Shown: positions 7,406 through 17,042, counted from the stretch's first letter. The stretch is DNA of 64,000 nt from Vibrio sp. UCD-FRSSP16_30 (GCF_001676025.1 NZ_LZFW01000011.1:1-64000), one strand, 5' to 3'. Numbers and translations: made by a program. Notes: generated from the sequence alone by a model not told the origin.

Positions 7406-7484
7406 ATGGTCTCGTTACTCAATCGTGAGTTTGCGAATCTCGCGGGTTATAAACCGGAGAACTATTAACGAGCATTACAGTATT

Positions 7485-7562
7485 TTAAAGCTCTTCAGCC
7501 ATATTGCGATAATACTTATCTAACTTAAGCAAGTTGCGATTAAACAGTAAGTTCATCGACAT
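7485..7562 (-). CDS. Possible 25-aa microprotein with its own terminator
   Basis: On the minus strand, an ATG at 7562 starts MSMNLLFNRNLLKLDKYYRN, ending MAEEL. An AGGAG box lies about 14 bases upstream of the first ATG, and a second in-frame ATG is two codons in. The strong hairpin at 7370-7405 downstream gives it the outline of a short independent transcript. It could be a small amphipathic protein or the marker of a small RNA. No family is recognised. Confidence 0.35.
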   Translation of the reverse strand: MSMNLLFNRNLLKLDKYYRNMAEEL

Positions 7563-7665
7563 GAAGTGATATTTTCTCCTAGAGGAATTCCCTATCTACT
7601 TCACCTCTTTAACTATGGCAAAGGTTACAAAAACTGCAAGTATATAATGAAAAAATAACTAGATT

Positions 7666-7690
7666 AGTTTACGCATAACCTGTGTAAACT
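7666..7690. promoter_or_regulatory. Inverted repeat upstream of clcA
   Basis: AGTTTAC at 7666-7672 and GTAAACT at 7684-7690 form perfect 7-bp arms 11 bases apart, about 100 bases before the clcA start. The form suits a dimeric regulator. The regulator is unknown. Confidence 0.35.
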
Positions 7691-7791
7691 GTGCATTATT
7701 ATTCGTTGATTTACCTGCCTTTATTTATTTATCGGCTTATAATTTAGTTTCATGATTTTAATTAACCACTGGTGTGAAAGGTCTCATTACA

Positions 7792-9186
7792 ATGACAGCA
7801 AGAGAAAAAATCAAACGGTCCCTACTAGCAAGAATGCCAAAGGACACGATTAGTCAATTTCTCTCTCGTGATAACACCTCATTTTCGGTTTTATTTTTAT
7901 CTGTTCTGGTTGGCGTTCTAGCCGGCTTAGTCTCGACCTCTTTTGAAGCGGCAGTACACTTTGTGTCTGATACTCGTACTGATTGGTTAAAGCAGTCTAT
8001 CGGTGGTTTAGTTCCTCTTTGGCTAGCAGCCTTTCTTATCAGTGCGGCTCTTGCATTTTTTGGTTACTATTTAGTACACCGCTTTGCACCAGAAGCGTCT
8101 GGCTCCGGCATCCCTGAAATCGAAGGCGCAATGGAAGGCGTTCGTCCTGTTCGTTGGTGGCGAGTATTACCCGTCAAATTCTTTGGTGGTACTGGTACGC
8201 TGGGTTCAGGCATGGTACTTGGTCAAGAAGGCCCTACCGTACAAATGGGTGGCGCTATCGGTCGTATGATCAGTGACATCTTCCATGTTAAAAATGATGA
8301 TACTCGGCATACTCTTTTAGCTGCCGGTTCTGCAGCTGGTCTGGCAGCGGCATTCAATGCTCCACTTGCCGCGATCATGTTTGTAGTTGAAGAGATGCGA
8401 CCTCAGTTTCGCTACTCTTTAATTTCGATTCGCGCGGTAATCATCTCATCAATTAGTGCGACTATTATATTTCGCGCCCTTAGAGGTCAACATGCGGTCA
8501 TTCAAACGCCGCAATATGTCTCTCCTGAACTGTCTACTTTATGGTTGTTTTTACTGCTTGGTATCATGTTTGGTATTTTTGGGGTGGTCTTCAACCGCTT
8601 GGTGACTTTCTCACAAGATGCCTTTGTAAAATTGCATCAAAATAAACGTGGTCGCTACTTGATTACTGGTAGCTTAATCGGTGGTAGCTTTGGTTTGATC
8701 CTGCTGTACCTTCCTGAAGTGACAGGCGGTGGTATTGAGTTAATTCCAACCATAACCACTGGCGGATTTAGTGTCGACCTTTTGTTGTTCTTATTTGCAG
8801 CTCGTATAGTGACCACCATGCTCTGTTTTGGCTCTGGTGCTCCTGGTGGTATTTTTGCGCCAATGTTGGCTCTAGGTACACTATTTGGCTACGCCTTTGG
8901 CCTGATTGCGCAGCATATGTTCCCTGAGCTACCAATTACTCCCGGAATGTTTGCCATAGCCGGTATGGGCGCACTGTTCGCCGCAACGGTTAGAGCACCT
9001 ATCACAGGCATCTTACTGGTTATCGAAATGACCAATAATTACTATTTGATCTTGCCACTTATTATCACAAGCTTGGGCGCGGTAATCTTCGCTCAACTAC
9101 TCGGTGGCAAGCCAATCTACAGCCAATTATTAAACCGTACATTAAAGAAAACCAAATTAAGGCAGGACGATCTTCCTACAGAATAG
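7792..9186 (+). CDS. clcA: H+/Cl- exchange transporter ClcA
   Basis: A 464-residue polytopic inner-membrane ClC antiporter exchanging two Cl- for one H+. The anion-path motifs are all present: GSGIP at 104-108, GQEGP at 144-148 with gating Glu146, an internal EEM proton glutamate, and GAPGGIFAP late in the protein. The usual GREGP has Gln in place of Arg here, and the gating Glu is kept. ClcA supports extreme acid resistance in enterics. A GTG six codons upstream (7774) is in frame, but GAAAGG at 7776-7781 spaces better to the ATG at 7792, so I use that. A strong terminator follows at 9241. The next gene is in the same direction but probably has its own promoter. Confidence 0.93.
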   Translation: MTAREKIKRSLLARMPKDTISQFLSRDNTSFSVLFLSVLVGVLAGLVSTSFEAAVHFVSDTRTDWLKQSIGGLVPLWLAAFLISAALAFFGYYLVHRFAPEASGSGIPEIEGAMEGVRPVRWWRVLPVKFFGGTGTLGSGMVLGQEGPTVQMGGAIGRMISDIFHVKNDDTRHTLLAAGSAAGLAAAFNAPLAAIMFVVEEMRPQFRYSLISIRAVIISSISATIIFRALRGQHAVIQTPQYVSPELSTLWLFLLLGIMFGIFGVVFNRLVTFSQDAFVKLHQNKRGRYLITGSLIGGSFGLILLYLPEVTGGGIELIPTITTGGFSVDLLLFLFAARIVTTMLCFGSGAPGGIFAPMLALGTLFGYAFGLIAQHMFPELPITPGMFAIAGMGALFAATVRAPITGILLVIEMTNNYYLILPLIITSLGAVIFAQLLGGKPIYSQLLNRTLKKTKLRQDDLPTE

Positions 9187-9240
9187 GAATCTATTTGCAA
9201 TACAAGTGTTGACCTTGCTATGATCGCTTACTTTTCTTTA

Positions 9241-9270
9241 CACCTTGATCGATTGATCAAGGTGTTTTCT
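9241..9270 (+). terminator. Terminator after clcA
   Basis: CACCTTGATC and GATCAAGGTG form a perfect 10-bp stem with a GATT loop, followed by TTTTCT. It lies 54 bases after the clcA stop and 24 bases before the next start. Confidence 0.85.
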
Positions 9271-9293
9271 AATTTAATGCATAACAGGAATAC

Positions 9294-10262
9294 TTGTTGG
9301 ACTGGAAGCGCTTTGTACAATATCACAATGTCCCCCCCTCTCAGGCAGCACTTGCCTTAGGAGTCATTGGTTTAGGCCAAGCATGGGCTCTTTACATTCC
9401 TAGTATTGGTGAAGTCATTCGCCCTTACCTTGCCTGCTTTGGCGCACTTCTGCTACTTCCTGTTTTAATGAAGTATTTATCAAATAAAGCGGTATTCATG
9501 ACCGATATTAAGCATCCTTTAAGAGGCAGTTTAATGGCACCAATGAGTATGGCTTTATTGATTTTATGTGATTATCTTGCGGTTATATCACCCTATATTG
9601 CTTATCCACTTTGGGTGGTGGCATTACTGCTGCATATTACGATGATGGTGCTGTTTTTTGGTTTTCAGTTAGCCAACTTTAAAATGTCTAACATTGTACC
9701 CAGCTGGTTTTTATATCCGGTAGGGGTAATTAGTAGCTCTCTTGCAGGCACACAGTTTGGCCATACGGTCTTTTCTGAAACCTTAGTCATGACCTGTGTT
9801 GCTATCTATTTCTTTATGCTGCCATTGGTGCTCTACCGATTGGTATTCTTTGGCAAACTGCCGCGCAAAGCCCGTCCAACGCTGGCCATTATGGCCGCGC
9901 CAATCAATTTAACCCTTGCCGCTTATTTGGTGAACTTTCCCGATCCTGATCCAATATTAACCGGAGCATTAGCCGGCATCGCCATCACCATGACCCTGCT
10001 GATTTACCTATGCTATATCAATCTGCTTAGTTTGAAATTTCAGCCTTCTATTGCGGCGGTAACTTTTCCGTCAGTGATTAGTGCAGTGGCAATGTCACGA
10101 CTGACATCTTGGTTTGAACATGCTCATTATGATTGGTATTGGTTACATCAATTTGGTATGTTTGAGCTGACTATTGCGACTTTATTGGTGATATGGGTAT
10201 CGATAGGTTATGTTGCGATGTACTGGCCTGAACGGTTTAAACCTCGACATAAAAGAGGATAA
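9294..10262 (+). CDS. TDT/SLAC1-family (TehA-like) membrane transporter
   Basis: A 322-residue inner-membrane protein with about ten hydrophobic helices, beginning FVQYHNVPPSQAALALGVIG. The short loops, the Pro- and Phe-rich helices and the length fit the tellurite-resistance/dicarboxylate transporter (TDT) family, which includes TehA and SLAC1 anion channels. The substrate cannot be told from sequence. The start is TTG at 9294 (MLDWKRF) with CAGGAA about nine bases upstream; no ATG fits. It is convergent with folE, 46 bases away, with no obvious terminator between them. Confidence 0.75.
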   Translation: MLDWKRFVQYHNVPPSQAALALGVIGLGQAWALYIPSIGEVIRPYLACFGALLLLPVLMKYLSNKAVFMTDIKHPLRGSLMAPMSMALLILCDYLAVISPYIAYPLWVVALLLHITMMVLFFGFQLANFKMSNIVPSWFLYPVGVISSSLAGTQFGHTVFSETLVMTCVAIYFFMLPLVLYRLVFFGKLPRKARPTLAIMAAPINLTLAAYLVNFPDPDPILTGALAGIAITMTLLIYLCYINLLSLKFQPSIAAVTFPSVISAVAMSRLTSWFEHAHYDWYWLHQFGMFELTIATLLVIWVSIGYVAMYWPERFKPRHKRG

Positions 10263-10308
10263 ACCGCAGTCACTAGGCCAGTGATAGTATATTGATAGCG
10301 CGGGAGGA

Positions 10309-10962
10309 TTAACTTAAACCGTGTAAGAACTCATGGCGAGTTGCAGGGTTTGATTTGAAGATCCCACCTAATGCCGTAGTAGTAGTTTCACTGGTTGCAT
10401 CCATCACACCACGAGATTTAACGCAGTAGTGCGTAGCATCAATTTTCACCGCAACATCATCACTTTCCAGTAATGTTTGCAGAGCAACGAGAATTTGCTG
10501 AGTCATTCGCTCTTGCACTTGTGGGCGCTGGGCAAAGAAGCGCACGATGCGATTGATTTTAGATAAACCAATGATCTTCGTTCTTGGGATATACGCCACG
10601 ACAGCGCGACCGTCGATGGTCACTAAATGGTGCTCACAAGTACTGGTTAACGTAATATCTTTTACGCGAACCATCTCGCTGACATTCATTTTGTTTTCAA
10701 TCACGGTGATTTTTGGAAAACGCTGATAATCTAAGCCTGAGAACACTTCATCTACATACATTTTAGCAATACGTTTTGGCGTATCTTGCAGAGAATCATC
10801 GGTCAAATCCAGTTGCAATAGCCCCAAGATTTCACGCATATGGTATTCAATTTTATTCTTTTTATCATCAGCTGTAAGCTCGTTTGGCACCATAGGGGTT
10901 TCTAAACCTCTACTGGCAAGAGCTTCTTTTACTAACAGTGCTGATTCACTTAAACCTGACAT
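10309..10962 (-). CDS. folE: GTP cyclohydrolase 1
   Basis: A 217-residue enzyme converting GTP to 7,8-dihydroneopterin triphosphate, the first step of folate (and queuosine-type) synthesis. It forms homodecamers with one zinc per active site. The zinc and active-site residues are visible in TSTCEHHL and [13 protein letters not shown] take the ATG at 10962 (MSGLSES) because GGAGG lies six bases before it; an ATG nine codons further upstream has no such box. It is divergent from moeA across 167 bases that must hold both promoters. The two are paired in the same place as pterin-related functions, since Mo cofactor is also GTP-derived. Confidence 0.95.
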   Translation of the reverse strand: MSGLSESALLVKEALASRGLETPMVPNELTADDKKNKIEYHMREILGLLQLDLTDDSLQDTPKRIAKMYVDEVFSGLDYQRFPKITVIENKMNVSEMVRVKDITLTSTCEHHLVTIDGRAVVAYIPRTKIIGLSKINRIVRFFAQRPQVQERMTQQILVALQTLLESDDVAVKIDATHYCVKSRGVMDATSETTTTALGGIFKSNPATRHEFLHGLS

Positions 10963-11129
10963 TTGTCCTCCGTCTCTACAACTTTGCATCGCGCAATAAA
11001 CATTTACACGAGCGCAAATGAGAATACTTGTATTTGGTCAAAATTACACTATCTAATTTAATCCCTTAAGTGCCTCTATTAGGCGCTCGTGTTACAGTTC
11101 TTTTTTATCTTCGTACAAATTAAGGAACT

Positions 11130-12371
11130 ATGATGGGTTGCTGTGACGCTCCGGGCCTAATGCCAATCGAAGAGGCAATGGCTAATATTCTCCAAAACAC
11201 GCACACGGTCAAAGAAACCGAAACATTACCATTGGATAAAGCCTTAGGTCGCGTTCTCGCCAGCGACATCTTATCCCCTATCCATGTTCCCCCTTTTGAT
11301 AACTCCGCTATGGATGGATACGCGGTAAGAATTGCTGATCTCAAAGTAAATGCAACTCTGCCTTTAGCCGGACAATCTTTTGCCGGCGCACCGCTGCAAG
11401 GACAATGGCCAGCACTGAGCTGCATTCGCATTATGACTGGCGCGCAAATCCCACAAGGTTGCGACGCGGTTATTATGCAAGAGTTAGTGACCGTCACCGG
11501 CGACGGCATTGTATTTGACCCTGCCAACGTTAAACCTAATCAAAATATCCGCCCTGTTGGGGATGATATTAAAACGGGTCAATTGGTACTCAGCCAAGGT
11601 AAGCGATTAACCGCGCGTGACTTACCTATGCTTGCCTCACTCGGCGTGGCTGATATTCACGTTTACCGCAAACCGATAGTGGCGACCTTCTCAACGGGCG
11701 ACGAATTAAAACCGGTTGGCGTACCTTTAGGTGCAGGCGAAATCTACGACAGCAACCGCTATGGCACTATTCCACTGTTTGAAAAGTTTGGTTGTGAAGT
11801 GGTTGATCTTGGAGTGATTCCTGATGATCCTAAGTTATTAGTTAAGGCCTTCGAAGAAGCGCAATCGAAAGCCGATGTAGTCGTGACCTCTGGCGGCGTC
11901 AGTGTTGGAGAGGCCGACTTTACTAAAGATATTCTTGAGCAAACCGGAGAAATTGGTTTTTGGAAATTAGCCATCAAACCGGGCAAACCTTTTGCCTTTG
12001 GTAAGCTTGATCATGCCCTGTTTTGTGGATTACCCGGTAACCCAGTTTCCGCATTCATGACTGCCTATATTTTGGTACAGCCGTTACTGGCAAAAATGAG
12101 TGGCGACACTGCTTGGAAAGCCGAGCCTATTATTCAAGCAAAAACACATTCTGCATTTAAAAAATCACCCGGTCGCACCGATTATCAGCGTGGTATTTAT
12201 TCCATTAATGAAAAAGGTGAATTTGAAGTTGAGACTACCGGTAATCAAAGCTCTGGAGCATTTCGTTCTATGAGTCTGGCCAATTGCTTTGTGATATTAG
12301 AACGTGAACGTGGCCGAGTGGAAGTGGGCGAAACGGTTCAAATTCAGTTATTTAACTCGACACTTTATTAA
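11130..12371 (+). CDS. moeA: Molybdopterin molybdotransferase MoeA
   Basis: A 413-residue cytoplasmic enzyme that inserts molybdate into adenylylated molybdopterin. The N-terminal MoeA block holds PPFDNSAMDGYAVR. The MoCF-binding domain carries FSTGDEL, a VVTSGGVSVGEADF block and the GLPGNPVS loop. The C-terminal barrel is complete. It starts at the ATG at 11130 with AAGGA five bases upstream, and a second ATG follows directly. moeB starts 12 bases after its stop, so moeAB is an operon. The product is needed for NapA in this window. I looked for a Moco riboswitch upstream and did not see one. Confidence 0.95.
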   Translation: MMGCCDAPGLMPIEEAMANILQNTHTVKETETLPLDKALGRVLASDILSPIHVPPFDNSAMDGYAVRIADLKVNATLPLAGQSFAGAPLQGQWPALSCIRIMTGAQIPQGCDAVIMQELVTVTGDGIVFDPANVKPNQNIRPVGDDIKTGQLVLSQGKRLTARDLPMLASLGVADIHVYRKPIVATFSTGDELKPVGVPLGAGEIYDSNRYGTIPLFEKFGCEVVDLGVIPDDPKLLVKAFEEAQSKADVVVTSGGVSVGEADFTKDILEQTGEIGFWKLAIKPGKPFAFGKLDHALFCGLPGNPVSAFMTAYILVQPLLAKMSGDTAWKAEPIIQAKTHSAFKKSPGRTDYQRGIYSINEKGEFEVETTGNQSSGAFRSMSLANCFVILERERGRVEVGETVQIQLFNSTLY

Positions 12372-12383
12372 GCAGAGGCCGAT

Positions 12384-13136
12384 ATGGAAATCTTGAGCGA
12401 TAAAGAGATGCTGCGTTATAACCGACAAATCATCTTGCGCTCCTTTGATTTTGAGGGTCAAGAGGCCCTCAAACAAGCTTCGGTATTGGTGATTGGAGCG
12501 GGTGGCTTAGGATGCGCGGCAACGCCCTATTTGGTGTCAGCAGGTATTGGCAGTTTGACGATTGTTGATGATGACATAGTGGAAATATCGAACCTGCAAC
12601 GTCAAATACTGCACACTGAGGCTGACATTAACAGCCTCAAAGTAGATTCGGCTAAACAGAGTCTTATTCAGCTCAATTCAGGTTGTAAGATCAGCGCCAT
12701 TGCCAAACGTTTAAACAATGATGAACTCGCGGATGCGGTCGCAAAACACTCTCTGGTCATTGATGCCAGTGACAACCTTGATACGCGAAATCAATTAAAT
12801 CGTGTTTGCCACCAGCATAAAACGCCTCTAGTTTCAGGGGCGGCGATTCGATTAGAAGGGCAAGTCATCAGCTTTACCTATCAAGATGGCGAACCTTGCT
12901 ATCAATGCTTGAGTACTTTGTTTGGCGCGAATGAATTGAGCTGTGTTGAAGCAGGTATTCTCGCGCCTGTAGTGGGTGTGATTGGCAGCATGCAAGCACT
13001 AGAAGCCATTCGCCTATTGGCTAACATTGGGCAACATGCACCGGGCAAACTAATGATGTTTGATGCGCTGAGCATGAAATGGCAAGAATTTACCCTACCA
13101 AAACAGCCGCAATGTACGGTCTGTCATCAAGGATAA
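12384..13136 (+). CDS. moeB: Molybdopterin-synthase adenylyltransferase MoeB
   Basis: A 250-residue E1-like enzyme that adenylates the C-terminus of MoaD using ATP. The nucleotide-binding loop GAGGLGCAA and the SNLQRQILH block are present. Two CxxC zinc pairs, CYQC and CTVC, flank a central Cys in ELSCVEAG. It lies directly behind moeA, 12 bases away, in the classic moeAB order. The length is normal for the family. MoaD and MoaE are not in the window. Confidence 0.93.
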   Translation: MEILSDKEMLRYNRQIILRSFDFEGQEALKQASVLVIGAGGLGCAATPYLVSAGIGSLTIVDDDIVEISNLQRQILHTEADINSLKVDSAKQSLIQLNSGCKISAIAKRLNNDELADAVAKHSLVIDASDNLDTRNQLNRVCHQHKTPLVSGAAIRLEGQVISFTYQDGEPCYQCLSTLFGANELSCVEAGILAPVVGVIGSMQALEAIRLLANIGQHAPGKLMMFDALSMKWQEFTLPKQPQCTVCHQG

Positions 13137-13283
13137 TCATTAGGTAAACGTTTGCGGATAATTTTAATCACCTTCTACCGATGAAAACGATTCACAAACT
13201 CCTCTCAATACCTTAGATTAATCTTATCTATCGGGGGTAGTCATTAGCACTGCCCTATTTCTCTTGTATAGGATGGACAAGAC

Positions 13284-14240
13284 ATGAGCAATAAACTAGA
13301 ACAACTTCGCTCTATGACTGTAGTGGTTGCAGACACTGGTGATATCGAAGCCATTGCAAAGTATCAACCTCAAGATGCGACAACAAACCCTTCATTAATT
13401 TTGAAAGCGTCTCAACTTGATCACTACGCTTCGCTTATCGATGACGTGATTGCTAAGACCAAACAAAAGTTCGATAACCTAGAGCAGCAGTTAGCGTACG
13501 CTGGCGATTTGCTTGCCGTTAATATCGGTAAAGAGATTCTAAATATCGTTCCGGGTCGTATTTCTACCGAAGTCGATGCTCGATTGTCTTACGATACGCA
13601 GCGCAGCATTGAGCGTGCTCGTGGCCTGATTAAGATGTACGAAGAAGCGGGCATTGCTAAAGATCGCGTGCTAATTAAACTGGCTTCTACTTGGCAAGGC
13701 ATTCGCGCCGCAGAGCAACTCGAAAAAGAAGGCATCAACTGTAACTTAACGCTTCTTTTCTCATTTGCTCAAGCTCAAGCGTGTGCTGAAGCGGGCGTAT
13801 TCCTAATCTCACCATTCGTTGGCCGTATCATGGACTGGTATAAAGCCAAAGAAGGTCGTGATTTTGAACCAAGTGAAGATCCAGGCGTTCAGTCAGTTAC
13901 GACTATCTATGACTACTACAAAGCCCATGGCTATAACACTGTCGTAATGGGTGCAAGCTTCCGTAACACAGGTGAGATTCTTGAAATCGCCGGTTGTGAC
14001 CGCTTAACCATAAGCCCTGCACTGCTTGAAGATCTTGGAAATGCTCAAGGCGTTGTCGAAGAAAAACTTATCGATAATGGCCAAACTCAAGAGCGTCCAG
14101 CACCACTCACTGAAGCGCAATTCTTCTGGGATCATAACCAAGATCCAATGGCAGTAGAAAAACTGGCTGAAGGTATTCGTTTGTTTGCTGTTGACCAAGT
14201 TAAACTTGAGAAAATGCTAACAGAAAAACTGACTGCTTAA
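13284..14240 (+). CDS. tal: Transaldolase
   Basis: A 318-residue class I transaldolase of the TalB type, moving a dihydroxyacetone unit between sedoheptulose 7-phosphate and glyceraldehyde 3-phosphate in the non-oxidative pentose phosphate pathway. The Schiff-base Lys is about residue 132 in [10 protein letters not shown], and [13 protein letters not shown] and the LISPFVGRI block are conserved. The ATG at 13284 has AGGA upstream. A strong terminator at 14290 ends the unit. Transketolase, a frequent neighbour in Vibrio, is not present here. Confidence 0.95.
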   Translation: MSNKLEQLRSMTVVVADTGDIEAIAKYQPQDATTNPSLILKASQLDHYASLIDDVIAKTKQKFDNLEQQLAYAGDLLAVNIGKEILNIVPGRISTEVDARLSYDTQRSIERARGLIKMYEEAGIAKDRVLIKLASTWQGIRAAEQLEKEGINCNLTLLFSFAQAQACAEAGVFLISPFVGRIMDWYKAKEGRDFEPSEDPGVQSVTTIYDYYKAHGYNTVVMGASFRNTGEILEIAGCDRLTISPALLEDLGNAQGVVEEKLIDNGQTQERPAPLTEAQFFWDHNQDPMAVEKLAEGIRLFAVDQVKLEKMLTEKLTA

Positions 14241-14289
14241 GTTTTTACTGTAATCGCAGATTTTAGCGATATCGATATTCCAAAGACAT

Positions 14290-14322
14290 AGCCCCTGCAA
14301 TTATTGCAGGGGCTTTTTTATT
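14290..14322 (+). terminator. Terminator after transaldolase
   Basis: AGCCCCTGCAA and TTGCAGGGGCT form an 11-bp stem with a TTA loop, followed by TTTTTTATTT. The lipoprotein gene converges from the other side and may also use it. Confidence 0.92.
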
Positions 14323-14347
14323 TAAGATTTAGCGTAACGGTTTTCTA

Positions 14348-16051
14348 CTACTGTTTGTACATAGAGGTAATATCGGTAACGCTACCTGCTGATGATAAAG
14401 TCTGACGAATTAACGTACCCTTATCCCAGTCAGTACCGGCAGGTTGATACTGCCAGCGGTTCATTTTTTCGTCAGAAGCCTCACAAGTGTCCTGTAACTC
14501 ATCAGAATCACACCAACGAATGGTGCTGTTTAACTGAGCCAACGTGGCTTTACTCGCTCCAGCGTCATTCATCGTAAACCACCAGTAATCCATCGCAGCT
14601 AATTCAGTGTAGGTCACGGTTTCATTCATCTCTTCGGTTTCACAATTACTGTAAAATTCCTTACCTGTTACTGTCAAACCTTCGGCATTAAATACATAGG
14701 TAGATAATGTGCTGCCAGCACAACCATCACGATGAGTTACTGCCTGCCATGTACCGATAAAATCAACATAACGCTCTTCTGATGCTTCGCTCACAGGGTA
14801 TGTGAAGCTAATGCTTTGGCTTGTGCGCCCGGCATTATCACCCGATAGATGCGTAGTTTTCTTCACTTCGGTATAAATACCGGTAATTTTATCGTAGCTT
14901 CCAGAAAGCACATCACGTCGAAGATCTTCTTCTTCACCGTCTTCACTATCATCAAATTCAACAATAGAGAATTTTGTTAATTCACCTTCGCTGCACGATG
15001 CATTGGCAATACAAGACCACATACCACCAAACTCAGTCACCTCATCCCAAGATACTGATTCGTCTTCCTCATTAGCTGCGTTCACATCAAGCAGCACATA
15101 CTCAAAGGCATCACCTAATACAAACTTAGTATTAACGATTGTCTCACCATTACATAGCGATCCAGAACCATTGCCATCACCATCAAAGTCTGCATCTAAT
15201 CCTTCAGCGTCTAAACAAGCCAAATAGCTTCCAGCCTGATCACCGCTGATAGTGGTATCATTTGAGCCTTCTAAAACAACTAAATTATCCTCGTTTAATT
15301 GTAAGACCATCGCTGATGAGCCCACGGTTGCCATAAACAATTCATCGTTTAATAACTTATCGGCATGTACTGAGATTTTATCTGATGATAGTGTTGTCGA
15401 GATTTGGCGCAGATACGCTTGTGAGCCTTTAGACCAGTCCACTAGAGCACTTTTATCACCACGGTCTAGATCTTTCAGAGAGTTGTTTAAATGAGAAAGC
15501 GCCTCATCTTCAGAAACCCACTCTTCCACCGCCAGCTCTTCTTTCAAATCTTCTACCGAATCCATATCATGCAATAGCACACTATTTAACGCGGCCAGCA
15601 TATTAGCATCTGGTGATTTTAAGCTGTCAGGCAGAGTGATAGATTGCTCTGTCGTGTCCCCTGCACTTTGCAAGATTCGCGCAAGGTTTAGCGACTTTTG
15701 GTAACTGCCCGTTACTTCAAATGGTGACACAACACTTCGAGCATTGGTTTGACCAATACGCAAGCCTTCTTCTCCACCAATAAAAAAGGTGACTAAGTCA
15801 CCGTCTTCATAATCAAATAAACCCGCAGCATCAGTAAACCCTTTAAGCCCACTCGGTTGTGATTGATAGTACAAACCCTCTACTACCGCATCCACAAACA
15901 CACCTTGTAGTGAAGTTTCTACTGGAGTATCCGGTGTTGTAACATCGTCACCAGCATCCACGCTCGCACTAGAGCTAGAATCACCACCACAACCAACCAT
16001 TGTTAAAGCCAGAACAATTGTAGAAGCCAACATTGTTTTTCTGAAATACAT
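14348..16051 (-). CDS. Large lipoprotein of unknown function
   Basis: A 567-residue protein with a lipoprotein signal (MYFRKTMLAS, a hydrophobic core, then LTMVGC with the lipidated Cys at 21) and a Ser/Asp/Thr-rich linker. A first domain around residues 45-110 (GVFVDAVVEGLYYQS, GFTDAAGLFDYEDGD) is of a kind seen at the start of many Vibrio and Shewanella lipoproteins. The rest is acidic and Asp/Ser/Thr-rich with several Cys, possibly paired in disulfides, and shows no enzyme motif. It has Gly next to the lipid Cys rather than Asp, so outer-membrane sorting is expected. It is monocistronic, with a terminator on its downstream side shared with tal. Function unknown. Confidence 0.65.
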   Translation of the reverse strand: MYFRKTMLASTIVLALTMVGCGGDSSSSASVDAGDDVTTPDTPVETSLQGVFVDAVVEGLYYQSQPSGLKGFTDAAGLFDYEDGDLVTFFIGGEEGLRIGQTNARSVVSPFEVTGSYQKSLNLARILQSAGDTTEQSITLPDSLKSPDANMLAALNSVLLHDMDSVEDLKEELAVEEWVSEDEALSHLNNSLKDLDRGDKSALVDWSKGSQAYLRQISTTLSSDKISVHADKLLNDELFMATVGSSAMVLQLNEDNLVVLEGSNDTTISGDQAGSYLACLDAEGLDADFDGDGNGSGSLCNGETIVNTKFVLGDAFEYVLLDVNAANEEDESVSWDEVTEFGGMWSCIANASCSEGELTKFSIVEFDDSEDGEEEDLRRDVLSGSYDKITGIYTEVKKTTHLSGDNAGRTSQSISFTYPVSEASEERYVDFIGTWQAVTHRDGCAGSTLSTYVFNAEGLTVTGKEFYSNCETEEMNETVTYTELAAMDYWWFTMNDAGASKATLAQLNSTIRWCDSDELQDTCEASDEKMNRWQYQPAGTDWDKGTLIRQTLSSAGSVTDITSMYKQ

Positions 16052-16293
16052 GCCATTCCCTTAGTTATCATTATTTTGCTCGAGTCAATTCGAACAAGAT
16101 CGATCATATTTTCAACAAAACAAGCAAGCAAGAATTAATTTCGCTTAATAAACAAACAAATAGACAGAAGCATCCATAAGCCCCGTGAATACTTGAGATT
16201 CGTGAGTGTAAATTATTTGTAAGTAAATGTAACAAAATGAAAATAAATGTGTGACTGTATGAAATGCGTACAGTAGAGGGTAGGGGAATCGCA

Positions 16294-16341
16294 AGTAATT
16301 GAGTAATTGAGTAATTGAGTAATTGAGTAATTGAGTAATTG
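16294..16341. repeat. Tandem repeat, six copies of an 8-bp unit
   Basis: AGTAATTG is repeated six times without interruption and ends six bases before the narP terminator. An 8-bp unit shifts the frame at every copy change, so this is a slippage-prone tract. It lies outside recognisable genes. The 72-codon minus-strand frame over it is made partly of the repeat and is not credible. Confidence 0.9.
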
Positions 16342-16346
16342 AGTAT

Positions 16347-16376
16347 AAAAACGTCATCAACAATGATGACGTTTTT
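16347..16376. terminator. Bidirectional terminator downstream of narP
   Basis: AAAAACGTCATCA and TGATGACGTTTTT form a perfect 13-bp stem with an ACAA loop. The ends supply U-tracts in both directions. It lies just after the narP stop on the minus strand. Confidence 0.9.
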
Positions 16377-16403
16377 AAATGGTAAAATTAAATTCGGAAA
16401 TGA

Positions 16404-17042
16404 CTAACTATAATGCTCTAAATATAAAATCGTAGCGGCGGTGCGAGACTTAACTTGCAGTTTTTTAAGCAAACTTTTCATGTGCACTTTAACTGTCGAT
16501 TCAGAGATAAATAACACATCGGCAATTTGTTTATTGCGATGACCAAGCGCTACTTTAGATAAAATCTCTAACTCTCTCTCGGTTAAACTATCTAGCAAGC
16601 TTGGGTTTTCGGCTCTGTCTCGAATATGCTCGGCAACCAAATCACTGTACACTTTATCACCCTCTAGCGCGGCATGAAGGTGTTCAATTAATTCATCAGG
16701 TTCACTGTCTTTTAACAGATACCCATCAGCGCCAGCTTTGACCATAGCATCAATATCAGCAGGGGAATCCGAAACGGTCAATATGACCACTTTAGTTGCA
16801 ATATTCTCAGAACGAAGTGCTTGCAAAGTATTAAGACCGGATAGCCCTTTCATATTAAGATCGAGCAAGATCAAATCTAGATCGTGTTGATGAGCTAATG
16901 CCAGTGCTTCAGTACCACTGGTTGCCTCACAAACAATATCGAAATCATCTTCAAATGAAAGAAGCTGCTTAATGCCTCGTCGAATTAATGGATGATCATC
17001 CACAATCATAATGCGATGGATATTACTCACTGTCTGACTCAT
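16404..17042 (-). CDS. narP: Nitrate/nitrite response regulator NarP
   Basis: A 212-residue LuxR/NarL-type response regulator. The receiver domain has the acidic pair in MIVDDHPLIRRG, phospho-acceptor Asp61 in LLDLNMKGLSG and the conserved KDS near 110. The C-terminal helix-turn-helix is LTERELEILSKVALGHRNKQ onwards. The match is closer to E. coli NarP than NarL. Its start overlaps narQ by 20 bases. The ATG at 17042 is preceded directly by AAGG, while a GTG five codons later has better spacing, so either may be used. It should activate the divergent nap operon in response to nitrate and nitrite. Confidence 0.88.
   Translation of the reverse strand: MSQTVSNIHRIMIVDDHPLIRRGIKQLLSFEDDFDIVCEATSGTEALALAHQHDLDLILLDLNMKGLSGLNTLQALRSENIATKVVILTVSDSPADIDAMVKAGADGYLLKDSEPDELIEHLHAALEGDKVYSDLVAEHIRDRAENPSLLDSLTERELEILSKVALGHRNKQIADVLFISESTVKVHMKSLLKKLQVKSRTAATILYLEHYS

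Larger units (their letters stand above)
6907..7791. other. Long intergenic region between yeiR and clcA
   Basis: This 885-base AT-rich stretch holds no large gene. It contains two possible minus-strand mini-genes (7050-7169 and 7485-7562), a hairpin terminator pointing left (7370-7405) and a 7-bp-arm inverted repeat (7666-7690). The clcA ribosome-binding site is at its right edge. A plus-strand frame of 79 codons at 6961-7200 looks spurious. Confidence 0.5.

Noticed and set aside
10963..11129. Mo-cofactor riboswitch upstream of moeA
   Set aside because: The 167-base folE-moeA spacer is AT-rich and lacks the conserved multi-stem pattern.
16145..16363. Minus-strand frame of 72 codons
   Set aside because: Much of it is translation of the 8-bp tandem repeat and the terminator stem; not a gene.
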